DNA of 64,000 nucleotides from NCBI GenBank assembly GCA_020744425.1, contig JAGMUV010000001.1, positions 868,001 to 932,000 on the forward strand. The letters run 5' to 3'. A model generated the notes under the pieces. The model worked only from the letters and a program-made list of their open reading frames with translations, was not told where the DNA came from and did not search any database. Shown piece after piece: positions 25,075 through 37,170 of this stretch. The translations under genes were made by a program, and so were the position numbers. Position 1 is the stretch's first letter. Every line of letters starts with the position of its first letter. This stretch comes from Dactylonectria macrodidyma. Lineage: Eukaryota; Ascomycota; Sordariomycetes; Hypocreales; Nectriaceae.

Positions 25075-25095
25075 TGTACGTACGTAGTACGTACA
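25075..25095. repeat. Perfect inverted repeat, 9-bp arms
   Basis: TGTACGTAC and its exact reverse complement flank a three-base GTA spacer. It lies in an A/T-richer intergenic stretch without genes. It could be a protein-binding site, a cruciform-forming sequence or chance within a GTAC-rich run. Confidence 0.6.
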
Positions 25096-26483
25096 TGCAA
25101 TACCTGTAAACACGTGCAGCAGCATCAATATCTTGCGTCCCAGTCGGAATTAACGATTTGGGTCTGCATATGGATCCCCACAGACGCAGGCAATTGAAGC
25201 AGGGAGTCCCATCCCACACCTGTGCAGCACCCGTGCAGAATTCACACTGGTCCGTGCGGATTTATCGCTTTGTTTTCTTTTCTCAATCAAACAAAGCTGA
25301 TAACGACGCAGCAGCCATTCCGCGCACCCGCGGGGCGGGCATCTCGGCCGAACTGCTCCGTGTCTGGTAACTTGGACCGTCGGCAAACGGGTAGAAGAAC
25401 AATTGATGAATATTGAGGCCACCCATATGCTGCTTCTACTGCAGAATGATGAATCTGCTGACCACAAGGGACTAGTCTAAACTCCCATTCGCTGGTTGCT
25501 CATTGACTCACTCCCGAGCTTCGTTGAAGAGACGCACATACAGATCGCCCATTCATGCCTCCGTGGTGTTGTCCGGACTAGCGGTCTGCATTGGCCGCCC
25601 TGCACCTAACAGCACCCACCACGGAGCCAATCCGTCATCCAAAGCACGGTACCAGGACAAATTGCTCAGGCCATCGAACCCAGCTAGAATTAGTATCATC
25701 TGTTGCTTCTGGTTCGTCCGCGCTTCGGCCGGCGACTCGTTTAGTCGGCCGAAACTCGCCCGAGAAACTTTGATCACCCACTTGCTCCATCTCGCGCTCT
25801 CGGAACTCCCGTATGCCAAGCGCGGCTCAGACGAGCGGCTTATAAATGAGTTCAAGCGGGTATTCAAGGGCCAATGCATGTACAAGCACAAAACGAACCT
25901 CGCTCTTATCCAAGGCAACAATGGAAACGCCAATAAAAACCCCAGCCAGTTTTCCCCACGAAAGGAGGGGATGGATGGGGGGATGGATGGTGGGAGGGAG
26001 GGGAGGGGACGCGTCTCATTTGCGAGGGTACATCCGTCCCGGCAAACCCCCTCGTGCTAAGGGAGCACGGCAGACCGGTGAGGCACTGGCGGGCGAACTA
26101 GCACATGTGAGTTCTCGGGACAAGGCAAAGTAACGAGTGTGTGATTGACCTAAACTATCTGCGACTGACCCAACCCGTCACCCATCCATCACCAACCAGC
26201 GAGACATGCATGCTGTTCCAAACTAGAGTCGCCTGTGACCGTTATGCTATGCACCCACCCACCAAGAGAGGAGAAAGAGAAGAAGAAGTTGAGAGAAAAA
26301 CACCAAAGCATACGTATACCCATCGTGACAATTGACATAAACAAGACTGTTCGTTTTTCGTTGATCCACATTGCTTCATCATGTTATATCCATGCCCGCC
26401 ACTTGCCGACCCGAGACACGGCCCCACCTCCGCCCGGAGCCCGGCACCGATACAAAGGTCAAAACTCCCGCCCCGGAATCATC

Positions 26484-28086
26484 TCAGTTGTTGTACCGGG
26501 GCGAAGCATCGGACCTCCGGCGGTTCGCATGCTTCATCGACTCCCCGTTGGCGCCCCCGTTGGCCGTCGCCGACGCGGCCGTCTCGTGGATGGCGGCCGT
26601 GACGGCGCCCTGATTAGACCACAGCACCATGCCGTTGAAGATGAGGTCCTCGCGGGAGGCGACCTGGGGGAACAGCACGGCGGCGATGGTGGGCTTGGCG
26701 CCCTTGCTGCCCTTGGGCGAGCGGGCGCGCGCGTCGCCGCTCTGGTCGTACTCGTCGTACTTGCTCGGCGGCTGCACCTCGTTGATGTCAGGTGTGTCGG
26801 CCGTAATGAGGTCGCGGGATCGCTGGACGTCGGCCCAGAGCGCCAGCGCCTCGCGGAACAAAGCCGGCACGGCGTTGTAGAAGCTGCCCTGCCGAAATGG
26901 CGCTACTAGTGGGTGCAGCGTCTGGCGCACCTCGTTGCTCGCCTTGCGCACAATCTCCTCCTGCACCCGCGCCGTCTCCTCGGCGTCCGTCGTCGTCGTC
27001 CGGAGAATCTGGCACCGGTACACCGTCCGTCGCCGCTCGTCATCGCCGAAGATGGGCAGGAGTGTCGAAGCCGCCGCTCGGAGGTCGCCGCCTAGGTAAA
27101 AGGGCACGAAGATGTGCGATGTCATGATCTCCGCGATGACGGCTTCCGCTGCTGCGCACCGCATCTGCGCCGCCGGTCTGCTTGTTAAAGTCGAAAGGGG
27201 AATCTTAGGGAACCGGGCCTTGAGCTCCTGGATCTCGCCTGCAGAGTCCTGCGTATGGAGAATTAGTATCAAACGCTGAACTCGGTCTTCGTAGTAGATA
27301 TGCTCACCTTTGCTCCTTCAGCATCGTTGAAATACTCAAGCACGAAAGCGTGGCACTTCTTTGACAAGGCTTTGAGATCAAGGCCACTATGCAGTCATTA
27401 GCAAAGCTCATCGAGATAAAAAGAGGTGCAACTTACAGCTTCCTCAACCCCTCGGCGCCATAATCATGCAAAAGATCCTCCCCAAGGTCGCCATTGGCAA
27501 GGCTCAGCTTCGTCATGCAAGCATCCCGCTCAGAGATGCTAGTCTGCATGCGCGAGCGATGCATCTCGCAGTCTGCATTCATCTCTTTAATTTCCGCAGC
27601 CTGGCTCTTGGCATTGGTCTCGGCCGCCTTGAGCTGCTGCTTGAGCTTGCCGACCTCGGTCGCCTTGCTCTTCTGCGACGTCTCGGCCGCGTCCAGCTTC
27701 TCCTTCATGTCGGCCACCTCCTGTGCCATCGTCTCCACCGCCACCTTGTTGGACTCGTACGTCTTGAACTTTTGCTCAAACTCGCTGAACAGCGAGTCCT
27801 TCTTTGCGGTGGCCTGGGCTTTGTGGTCGGCAAACTCCCGCAGCACCTTTGCGTTCACTTCCCGGAGCCGCTGGTTTTCCGAGTTTCTGTTTTCGAGCTC
27901 TATCTCCAGCGCCCTTCTCCCTTCAACTGTCTTTTCGTAGTCTTGGATCGCGTCGACATCTTTAGCAACCTCCTTTGCCAAGGCTAGCATTTGCCATAGC
28001 TTGGATTGCTCAGTGGGAGGAGTCTTTTCGGAAGTGTGAATGCCATTGCCATTGCCATTCATGGCTTTGATCTTTGGTTCCGCCAT
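26484..28086 (-). CDS. Conserved-type coiled-coil protein of unknown function
   Basis: Three exons on the minus strand, 27437-28086, 27308-27386 and 26484-27248, give 497 residues. Introns of 50 and 59 bases have GTAAGT/GTGAGC donors and TAG/CAG acceptors, and the frame stays open across both. The start ATG at 28086 (MAEPKIK) was chosen because the longer in-frame reading begins with GTG. Residues about 45-205 are rich in Glu, Lys, Gln and Ala with heptad-like spacing and very little Pro, indicating a long coiled coil. Residues about 245-405 look globular and helical. The tail (about 405-497) is low in complexity and rich in Ser, Ala and Asn. I recognise no catalytic motif. The architecture suggests a structural or scaffold role, but the function cannot be assigned. 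Confidence 0.82.
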
Positions 28087-28701
28087 ATTTCCAACTACGA
28101 CAGAATGAAACACAGTAGGACTGATGATGAGAACTCAATTCCTGCTCTGCGATTGCCCGTTTTTAAGTCCTTCGCCCTCGCCCTTCTCCCGCAAAAGACC
28201 CAACCAAGAGCGCTGCCAGAGCCGCACAAAACCCCCCCGGTCTTCGGCTCAAGGCCAACGCATCACCACACCTTTTCACACTCCATCATGCCCGCCAACT
28301 GTTCCATTGGCTGAGCCTGCAGACGGTTGTGCCCAATCCTACAACGTACTTTAGGCTGGGCACCCGTTGGCCATTTCGCAACGCGGGGTAAACGCCCAAC
28401 AGCTGCATGCAAGTCATCCGCCACACGAGCGGTTGCCTCGTTTTCGTGGGTCAATGAGGCTCTGAGAAGCGAAATAATAAGGCTGTAGAACCGGGCCACA
28501 ATCTGCCGTGACAGCGCGATGCGGGGTACTTGCTCCTCAGGCGGCCACCCTTTTACCCTTGGTCGGACGAGTGGTAGTTTTCGCCCTAGAATTGAATGTA
28601 GGGCTTCTCCCTGGCTCGTATGATAAGACTCAATGCATGTTGCAACTTAGTTGCCTCGCCAGCGGGCCTCAGTCATACCATCGACGGTCCTACCGAGCCT
28701 A
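28087..28701. other. Intergenic spacer between two minus-strand genes
   Basis: 615 bases containing the promoter of the coiled-coil gene and the 3' end of the methyltransferase gene. Nothing else is supported. Confidence 0.5.
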
Positions 28702-29937
28702 TCACCTGCTCTCTTCAACCATGCTGGACTTGTCAAAGAGGTACAACTCGACCGACTCTGGCTCACCGCCAAGAACAGGCAACTGTAGCACCTGTTTATG
28801 TCGTGTCTCCCAACCCTCCTTCTTCATCAACTCGAACAACTCTCGCTCAGACGCGTGGCGCGGCTTCGTAGCTAGGAAGACTTGAGTTGTGAAGGGCTCG
28901 CCGGGAACCAGCTTCAGATTGGACGAGTGGACGGCGGATAGGGTCTCCACCAACGCTGGCAACATGTCGACATTGTAAGTACAGTCGCTCAGCATCACCA
29001 GATCCCATGGCCGTGACTCCACTTCCTTGCCGAAGCGACCCTGCCTGCCATCCTCCCAGTCTAGATTCTCGTAGAGCATGCGAACTGGTGGCTCTTCGGA
29101 CTCTGAGGGCTGCGGGTGAAGACGCGCCATGTTCGATCGAGCCCTCTCCTCTGCCTCTGCCAGATCAGTCATGAGAATAGTGCATTGTCCCCGAGAGAGC
29201 TTGGGGTAGACCGCTGCCAGACCGACGCCCAAGATCCCAACACCGCAGCCCAACTCCAGGACATTGATTGCCTTTCGGCTGTAGAACAAGTCTTTCAAGG
29301 CTCTCATGCATGGGCGCTTACTCGACTCATTATCGGGTGCTGTGTCGATCCCTGCAATGGCGCATAGTGCTACCACACCAGCATCCCAAACGTGGCGCGC
29401 GATGCTCTCCCCGATCTCCTCCTCCACCTCGACATAGCCGAAGCCCGTTGGTGAGTCGCTAACCTGAAGCCTTCGCATTGACACGTCCGTACCCCCGCCA
29501 GCCCTATTCAGCGAAATCCAGGCCGGCATCACCGCCCCCATCCTCACCGCTTCCTTTCGATACCTAGGCTTCTCCGACGCTATTGCCAAGATTTTGGCTG
29601 CCCCATCTGCGTGTTGAGATGGTTCCGATGCTCGGACGCAAATCTGAATCCTGACTCCCGCCTGGATGGCTCTTTCAAAGGCAATGGGGAGGTCGAGAGT
29701 GGGTTTCGCCACGCGCATACCAGGTTCCCAGTAGAGTCGACCTGGATCCGACAGCAGCCATGTTGATGTGCCGGCAGAGGAGGAGGCCGAGGCTGTGACC
29801 TGTAGGTCAAGGCCCTTCTCCGGGTGTAGAAACGAGTCCCCTAAGTCTGTCGTGATCGTAAACAAAAGCTGTACCTCAAGCCGATTGCCTCTTCCAGGTC
29901 TCAGCTTCGGGGCTCGAAGGAACCGAACGTAGTGCAT
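28702..29937 (-). CDS. METTL21/EFM-type lysine methyltransferase (Methyltransferase_16 family)
   Basis: A single exon of 411 residues starts at ATG 29937 (MHYVRFL). The N-terminal 180 residues are variable, as in fungal members. The seven-beta-strand methyltransferase core is marked by WDAGVV (184-189), SAM motif I VLELGCGVGILG (226-237), ILMTDLAEA after strand 2, ENLDWED near 295, and SDCTYN near 323, which occupies the position of the DxxY-type post-motif that defines protein lysine methyltransferases of this family. Relatives methylate non-histone proteins such as elongation factors, chaperones or VCP; which protein is targeted here cannot be told. A fold-level alternative is nicotinamide N-methyltransferase-like annotation, a common but looser label. 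It lies head-to-tail with the coiled-coil gene. Confidence 0.88.
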   Translation of the reverse strand: MHYVRFLRAPKLRPGRGNRLEVQLLFTITTDLGDSFLHPEKGLDLQVTASASSSAGTSTWLLSDPGRLYWEPGMRVAKPTLDLPIAFERAIQAGVRIQICVRASEPSQHADGAAKILAIASEKPRYRKEAVRMGAVMPAWISLNRAGGGTDVSMRRLQVSDSPTGFGYVEVEEEIGESIARHVWDAGVVALCAIAGIDTAPDNESSKRPCMRALKDLFYSRKAINVLELGCGVGILGVGLAAVYPKLSRGQCTILMTDLAEAEERARSNMARLHPQPSESEEPPVRMLYENLDWEDGRQGRFGKEVESRPWDLVMLSDCTYNVDMLPALVETLSAVHSSNLKLVPGEPFTTQVFLATKPRHASERELFELMKKEGWETRHKQVLQLPVLGGEPESVELYLFDKSSMVEESR

Positions 29938-31722
29938 GGTCGGGGAATGCTGAACGGGTCTTAGGTGTGTTAAGTGTCAAATATGAGACAATTAGCCAAC
30001 CTAAGCAAGCATGGATGCCTACCAGATGAAAATTGCCCAGTGTTGACTTTGAAAACCAGCGCTCGACCGCAAAGATCCTCCGTCGGCAATGACCACATCA
30101 AGAGCAAGGGTTGACGGGTGAGCGTATCCTGGAGGAAATTATTTTGGCTACGCGAGAAGTGCGCTTAGTCATCATCACACGATGTTGTTAGAAGAACCTC
30201 ATACACTCGCCTACTTCATCCAGGGAAACTCAAACAACGAGGAACTCATAATACAAATCAGTTTTAACCCGAGAAAATTAAATTCTCAGGCACACAAATG
30301 ATCAAAAGAGTTTAGTTTTGTCTCTTCTCGGACCACATCATCATTTGATCTACTCACGCAATAGCAACAACAAGCAAGCTAATCGAGGAACTAGAGATTA
30401 CTACTACAGTTTCTCGCAGTCTTCAGTGCTGTTTTCTTGCACACACTTTTTGCAGGTATTGACTAATCAATTAGCTGTTCGTATAAGCTACAAATAATAG
30501 CATTCTTCAATCGAGTCCACAGACGTCAGGTCAACTAAAATTAGGCACAACCCAATCTAGAACTAATAGTTCACTGCCTCAAACTTTGCACATTCGCTAA
30601 TAGGTTAGCCAATAAGGAGAATATCAACTCTCAAAATATAGTACCTCGCCATGAGTGATGGCCACCGTCTAACCCTCCTAGGCATCTACTTTATCAGATA
30701 ATTTAAACCAACATCCACATTAAGAACTGGACTACCTCTGTTAATACCACTACGGCCAGGACAGATCGTTCATATTATGAGAAAACTAAAGCGTAACATA
30801 ATTAAATTTCTCGAACAAATAGGTCATTCAACACTAACAAAATGCAAATCCAGCGGTCATCGACCGCGAATTCGGCATCTCCAATTTTGTCAATGAATTC
30901 GGTATAGAAAAGTCAGTTAGACGTAGTCCGCCTAAGGCACGACACAATAGAGTTAGTCACTTCTAGGACAGGCAGGTGTTGCTTCACCAAGTAAAATGAT
31001 GCTCCTCTACCTCGTTGGTGAGAAGTGAGTTGTCTTGACCGCAGATTTAAATCTATGTTCAGCCTCATGCCTGAAAGCGAAACTGTTGCAGAAGCGGAAA
31101 AACATCGACAAGTCAGATACTTGAGACATCATTTGAAGCATTACTGCCAATAGACTACAATCCATAGAACATGTAGTGCCTACATTTGGCAACTCGACTT
31201 GGGACTGAGTTAAGATTGATGATGAAATAACTTCGAGGCACAAGTGACTCAAGGTAACACTTCAAAAGGCGACCAAAATATGGTAACCAAGTACAGTTTG
31301 CACATGTTGGGTAAAAGCCAACTTCCGCAGCTCACGACTATTGGCTTTATTCTCCAATCGTCGGGTTTCTGATTCATCTGGCTTCATTCCCGTCCACTGA
31401 CTTCGGCCGGCCGTGTTACAAGCACGTCATGGCCAATCTACACAAGTAACTGTTACTAGATATATCAGAGCTGTGAAAGCAAGAGATGGTCAAGGGAACG
31501 TCAGCTATTAGAGACGACAAGGGCATGGAATATTTAAAAGTGATGGCGAGAAGAGGTGTTTTAAGCTGGAAACGCGGGATCAATGCATCAACTCGCGCGA
31601 TTATTTAGTAGATAACGTCACTGAGTTATTTAAGCATTCTTCGAATATGTTTACTTCTCTTCCGTTCCAACAACAAACGTGCTCATCCAAGTACGCTCAT
31701 TACTAAACACTACAATTCCAAA
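29938..31722. other. AT-rich divergent intergenic region
   Basis: 1.8 kb between the divergent methyltransferase (minus) and HAD hydrolase (plus) genes. From about 30200 to 31300 it is visibly A/T-rich, with frequent TAA/TTA stops in all six frames and only one modest open stretch (31007-31252, minus, 81 codons, unrecognised). The composition contrasts with the neighbouring genes and fits either a long promoter or the decayed remains of a repeat. Confidence 0.5.
31626..31633 (+). promoter_or_regulatory. TATA-like element of the HAD hydrolase gene
   Basis: TTATTTAA lies about 95 bases before the ATG at 31723, followed by a pyrimidine/CA-rich leader. It is a weak match in an A/T-rich context. 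Confidence 0.3.
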
Positions 31723-32487
31723 ATGGCTTCCCCCACGTCTTTACCGCCATCAACGGCGGAGGAACAAGTGCGCGCTTCTCTACGCACCAAATCCTGGATC
31801 GGCTTCGACCTAGACGACACGCTGCATGAGTTCCGCTTAGCCAGCCGCGCGGCAACAACACACTGCCTGGCTCTAATTGCCCATGAGAATCCTCAAGTTT
31901 CGCTCGAAGCGCTTCAGTCTCGTTACCAACACGTTCTCAGACAAGGGACGTTGAGCGCGTTCGTTGATGGCAAAACCTCTCATGACTACCGCCGTGAGCG
32001 GTTTTCCGCGACCCTTGATCACTTTGCGCTGAGTCACGGGGTGATCGACAACCTCTTGAGTTGCTACGAACGCATACTTGTCGAAAATCTAGCTCTGAAA
32101 CCCGGAGCATTATCACTTTTCAAGGCTATCAAGTCATCTGGAAGGAAGATAGCAGTCATCACGGAAGGGCCGCAAGATGCACAGGAACGAGCTCTGCGAG
32201 ACCTGGGTCTCGCTGAACACGTCGATTTCCTCGCCACAACGAACCGTTTTGGGGTCTCAAAGACATCAGGGCTTTTTCAGAAGGCGCTGCGTCACTTAGC
32301 CATTCGGGAGGATGACATTGCCTATATTGGCGATTCTATAGAGCGAGACGTCGTGCCTTCAGCCGCGTGCGGGATATACGCCATTCACTTCAATGAGGGC
32401 CAGTCTGTTTCGCTCACACTAGAGCCAATCACTGTCAATTCTTTGGCCGTGTTAGAGAGTTTACTCTCATCATATAGTCAAACATAA
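31723..32487 (+). CDS. HAD-superfamily hydrolase (phosphatase-like)
   Basis: An intronless gene of 254 residues with ATG context AAAATGGCT. All four HAD motifs are present: motif I FDLDDTL with nucleophile Asp29 and acid/base Asp31; motif II VITEG (Thr147); motif III Lys180 in GVSKTSG; motif IV YIGDSIERD with Asp204 and Asp209. The helical insert between motifs I and II is a C1-type cap. Members of this group dephosphorylate small metabolites or act as haloacid-type hydrolases; the substrate is unknown. The DLDDTL/ITEG/GDS pattern and size resemble fungal HAD-like proteins near pyrimidine 5'-nucleotidase or phosphoglycolate phosphatase families. The gene is preceded by AT-rich DNA. Confidence 0.9.
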   Translation: MASPTSLPPSTAEEQVRASLRTKSWIGFDLDDTLHEFRLASRAATTHCLALIAHENPQVSLEALQSRYQHVLRQGTLSAFVDGKTSHDYRRERFSATLDHFALSHGVIDNLLSCYERILVENLALKPGALSLFKAIKSSGRKIAVITEGPQDAQERALRDLGLAEHVDFLATTNRFGVSKTSGLFQKALRHLAIREDDIAYIGDSIERDVVPSAACGIYAIHFNEGQSVSLTLEPITVNSLAVLESLLSSYSQT

Positions 32488-35400
32488 ATAGGAAGGGTTC
32501 AAAACAAGATACTGCAATGCCATTGCATTCACACCCTTCGCCCGGGTTTCGCAGGCCATTCCCGAGCATTCTTAAAAGACGACTTCAAAGCCGACTCCAT
32601 TTTAGACAATGGCACTCATAGATGTCCTTTGCTGGTTGAAGTGTTTTTTATTCGTACTATACAGACCGAGTGCTCGACAAAGAGAAGTTCTTTGTTCATT
32701 GTGCCTAACAATGTGTGATTGTTTCGCGTTTGTCGATTTGACTTCCGATCCGCTCGACACCCGATTGCATACTGTACAAAGGAAATTCGGTTGTAGCTAC
32801 GACAGCAAGCATTTGCAGCATCTCAATACTTCGCATTCAAAGCGAACTCGGGTTCGGCAGCCCTGGGGGTCTCGAAGACCCGTTCCCCGGCCGGACCGTC
32901 CCGGCAGCGACGCTGCACATGTAGGCTCTATCCCGAATTCACTTCGTCTCCTCCGGCTCGAACGCAGGCAGGGAAGCAAGCCAAAGAAAAAAGAAGCGTC
33001 TGCAGGGCTATCATGCCAACATCCCCTGTTCCCCGGTAGAACCCATGGAAGTATTGGGGATTTGACCATGGGTCGTAAATAATGGCCCGGACGGTTCGGA
33101 GTAGGATTGCATGGCCGGTGAGGCTGATGATGAGCACCCTGGCATCGGGTACCGAGGTTGTTGGTCGGCACAAAACAGATGCGTACGACTCTGCGTAAGG
33201 TAGGCAAGTATCTGGTTTCCTGTTGGTAATGAGCAGGGACATGTCCCAACAGGTGTCTGTCCTCTTCGCAATGTTTCTGGACGTGTTTGTTCGCCGTCGC
33301 ACTCATTGCACACCGATTCTAAGAATATCTCCTCGTGCCTCGTACCTGTAGCAAAATCTCACGATTCATCGGCGTCTCACTTCTTTGCCCTGCCACCCGT
33401 CTCTGCGCCATCCGCAATAGGGTTGCATTTTGCGCTGCACAAGAGAGTTCGTGCAAAGCACACACGGCGCAACCCGCTGACGTTATCCCAGAATGCACGC
33501 ACAGCCAACCGGTCCGGCAATAAACCCATGAGGGTGGGCGCGCAAGCGCATCCGCATCGAGAAGGGTTGCATGCAGTGCGCCAAAAAAGCAACGCTGGGA
33601 GGAGGGGGGATCCAATACTACGTACAGACGCTGCACGGTCAGCACAAGAGGCATGCGAGAGAGGAGAAAGGGCTGGGGGGCGTGGCAATATTGGCGGGCA
33701 TGTAGCACCCAAAAATATGTTGCAGGTCTTGAACTGCCACAATTCGCGGGCACTGTGACAGTTGTGCATGGGGATTCCTGGCATTCAGATTCCTTCTTCC
33801 TGGTGTTCCTTTGCAGTCCAACGTTGAAACGCGCCCAACATGCCAGTCGCATCTCGGCATTTCGCACCTCACATCTCGCTTTGCAAGACAAGACGCGCCC
33901 GCGAGAAACTGTATTTCTCGCGAGTCAGCCCCCAAGTCGTTCCATGTACAGGACAGTATTGTGCACAGTTCATCACATCGCTCTTTTGCAAATCCCCTCA
34001 TTGGGGGGGGGGCATTCCACCCTTGCATGTGCAACGCATCCTCTCCCATGCCACAGCATCACGGGTAACGCCGCAGCTTGCTTTCCCAGCCATTGGCATG
34101 TACAGTGCGTTTTAAGCGCCCAACAGGCAACCCAACCTAGAACAAAACGCTGGGTGGGAGGGATGGGTGCCCCGGGCCGACAGGACAGACGCACGCACAC
34201 ATCACACTGTTCACACATACGGCTTGGTATTTTCTAGCCCATGCGACATCACATCGCCATAGTACATTCGTTTTTTAACCGCTGGTAAACGAGGCACCTG
34301 ATAGTCATTCTGAGAAACACGACATTGCGGCGTCATTTTGTGGTACCACCCAGCAGGACTAGGTTTATCATCACATGTGTTTAAATGTCACAGAGACAAA
34401 CAAATGGGACGGCCCGATCAGGGAGAAATAAACCTGTCCTCAAGCCTTGTCCACTCGACGAGGGTAAGTAAGGTCTCGTACTCGTCCAGGCAAGGGGGTG
34501 AACGAGCCATCAATATTCGTACAGAGTACTCAGCCTCCCTGACATATACGGGCATACCTTGGCTTGGGTGCCGGCATACCAACTGCCAAAGCTTATTCGT
34601 GCATTTTACTACCCTTCTCCCTGCATCGAAAGGTTCTGCATTACGGGTAGCTGCCGCCCTCACCGGGCCCTCACCGAGATGGCGCCCCCATCTCCCCCAG
34701 TCGGCAGTACGGGTGATTTTGGCCCCCAAAGTCCCCAACCACCCGCACGTGGGAACGGGCTCGAGAAGACAGGTTTCCTTCCTTCAGCTTCACATCTCGG
34801 CGTCCGGTGATTGGCGTCGTAGGCGCTTACTCCAGACACCCTCCAGGGTTGTCGACTTGGGAATCACCCGTACTGTGTGCGTGAACTGTGAATCCCGTGC
34901 AAAGTATCGCAACCCTCACCCCGCGCCTTTTCACGCTCACTCGCTCCAACCTCCTCCGAGGTCGAAAAGAACGCACCGGCACTTACACCAGAGATAACCC
35001 CGCGGCGCCGAAACTTTCCCCCTCACCCAAACTCCAGCGCACGGAAGGGGGCGTTGGGTCCGCGAGAAACTAAACAGTCTAGCCCGCGTGCCACCGTTTC
35101 GTCCCTACATATGCGTGCCACCGCGATGGCTTGCTTGCCCCCCCCTTCACCCTACTTCTGCTGGACCGGCGCAAGACATAATTTAGTTCGGGGCGGGGCA
35201 GCCAGAGCGGAACGCTGCAGGGCGACGGAAAGGCAAACTTGCCGCGGTGGCTACGCTATCATGTCTCGGCTCCTGCACAGCGTCGTGCGCAACAGTAATG
35301 GATGCGACCAAGTTCGGAACGCGCTGCAACGCACAGCCAACTGGGCCGACTTGAAAGTCGAGTTTCGGGCCGGGGACCAAAGATCCCCCGGGCTTGTGGT

Positions 35401-37170
35401 GGCTGGGCTGATTCAAGACATTGGTGGCGCTCTCATTCGGTCAGAATAGCGTAATAATAAGAATACCATCTCAGATCGTTACTCAGCTTATGCGCAGAGC
35501 GTAAATGCAAGAGTCGATCTTGGAGATCACGGCTCCGCCCCGGGGAAAGACGATCAATAGCCGCCCGTTAACGAGTTCAACGGGCTGACAAATGACTGAT
35601 CGGAATTTCGGGAGCCGCGATGACAGCAATAAGTCCGTCTTCTCCGCAACGTCGGCTTCACCGGCCCATTGTAACCAACAAACAAGGAATCATCCAGAGT
35701 TCCCCCCTGGCAGGTTCGCCACCCCCTCAAGGAAAAAAGAAATGCGGAAGACAACCCAAGAAAGGGAGAAGAAAACCCAGCTATTCATACCGATCCACAC
35801 AAGCTGCACAGTTTCTGGATCCCAACTCCACAAAATTCCGTTGACATGTCGGGGAATGAAACGCCGCACCCTGACGATCGCGACCAGCTCATGTTGATCA
35901 CTAACACGTTCGTTCTCGAGCCCCTCTCTTTCCAGGATTGGGCTCATCAAGACCCCCTAGTCTCCATGCACCAGTGGGCGTCATCGTCCAGCTTTCTCCG
36001 CAATTCATTACATCACATGGAAATGAGGCCCCCTTGGTCGTGGTAACACAGAAACAAACGAGAAATGTAGTCGGTTTCATGCTCAATCATCTTGCATCAT
36101 TGAGTGCGTTTGATAGCCTACCGGTATTCGCTTTGACGGCCAAACACCAGCCCCTCAAACCCCTCTCTCATGCATGACGCGCCACTTCAGGGGTGCCCAA
36201 CTATGACCTCATTCCCCAGCGCTGTCGTCTCCAAGGCCACGTTCCAAGATGTACCCTCGTTATTTTCTACCCAATGCCAGTCTCTACAAACAGGGAACGA
36301 GAGGGGCGTGAATTAGGGTTATGGCAGGATCGTCAATTGGCGAATGGAGGAGACGCGATCAAATCTTGATGTGGTCCACCAGTGTTCAACAAGTCAATGA
36401 CCAGATTCAAGCAGTCGTTCATTGTCACGTATGGAAGGGGAACAGGATGTCGCTAGTATCTAAATTTCAATTCAACAACAAATAATCTCTCACATGGTAT
36501 AGCTAACTACATCAAAAAAAACCCAAACTCCTCATGCTCAAGAGCATGTTCCAATATTTCCATCCAAACGTGAGGTTCCAAGTATAAGTAAAAGACGAAA
36601 CCTCCAATAGTCCATATTACCGCGTAGTAATGTTCGTTCCACCGATCTAAGTGCCAATCACTTTTAGTATCCCAGACGCTGTACCGAAAAAGAAAAAAAA
36701 AACCTATCCGAGAATAAAAAAGAATAAATCACGATATCCATCCATCATCCAGTTCTAGCGCGTCCACTGTTCGTCGTCCTCCATCGTTGCTTCACTTGCC
36801 AACCGCTCGCGACCTTCCAAACGGAAAAACATTGTGGGTATCTTGAGATAGGAAAAAGCCTCTTTGGTTGATGCCCCCTCCTCCGCGCGCGCGTTTGCAT
36901 TGCTGGTAGTACAGGTCGCCCCCGAGTGCTTGGTCGTGAGACACAAGCAACCGCTCTCTCTAGGGGGCGAGGTAGTGACGTAAAAGGAAATCCTTGTGGT
37001 GGTATAATCCAAGCGGAAATCCAGGGAAATGAGGTAGTGTACAGTCTCTGTGGGCCGATCCAATCCAGTGGAGTTTGGTTCTTCTGTGGGCCGGGTCAAA
37101 GGCTCCTCGGGTATAGAGAGAACAAGAAAAGAAACAGAAACAAGTCCAGGTAGATCCATGGGTAGTCCGT
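32488..37170. other. 4.7 kb intergenic region between convergent genes
   Basis: No gene is supported, although 4.7 kb is long for a gap between two 3' ends. Open frames at 33319-33891 (minus), 33653-34237 (plus) and 34338-34997 (plus) are rich in His, Arg, Ser, Pro and Cys and lack domains. A run of ten G is at 34003-34012. Poly-A tracts near 36513 and 36685-36700 lie toward the 3' side of the minus-strand gene. A poorly conserved or non-coding gene cannot be excluded. Confidence 0.45.

Larger units (their letters stand above)
23161..26483. other. Upstream region of the PDR gene and intergenic DNA
   Basis: 3.3 kb with no supportable gene. The PDR promoter lies at its left end and includes two CCGCGG palindromes, listed separately. 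From about 24700 to 25150 the sequence is more A/T-rich and includes a near-perfect inverted repeat at 25075-25095. At 25960-26010 there is a G-rich run with GGATGG repeats. The open frames at 23595-24164 (minus) and 25503-26060 (plus) have random composition and I do not call them. Confidence 0.5.

Noticed and set aside
34338..34997. Plus-strand open frame of 219 codons in the intergenic region
   Set aside because: Random-like composition, no domain, no promoter or splice signals, and no upstream or downstream partner.
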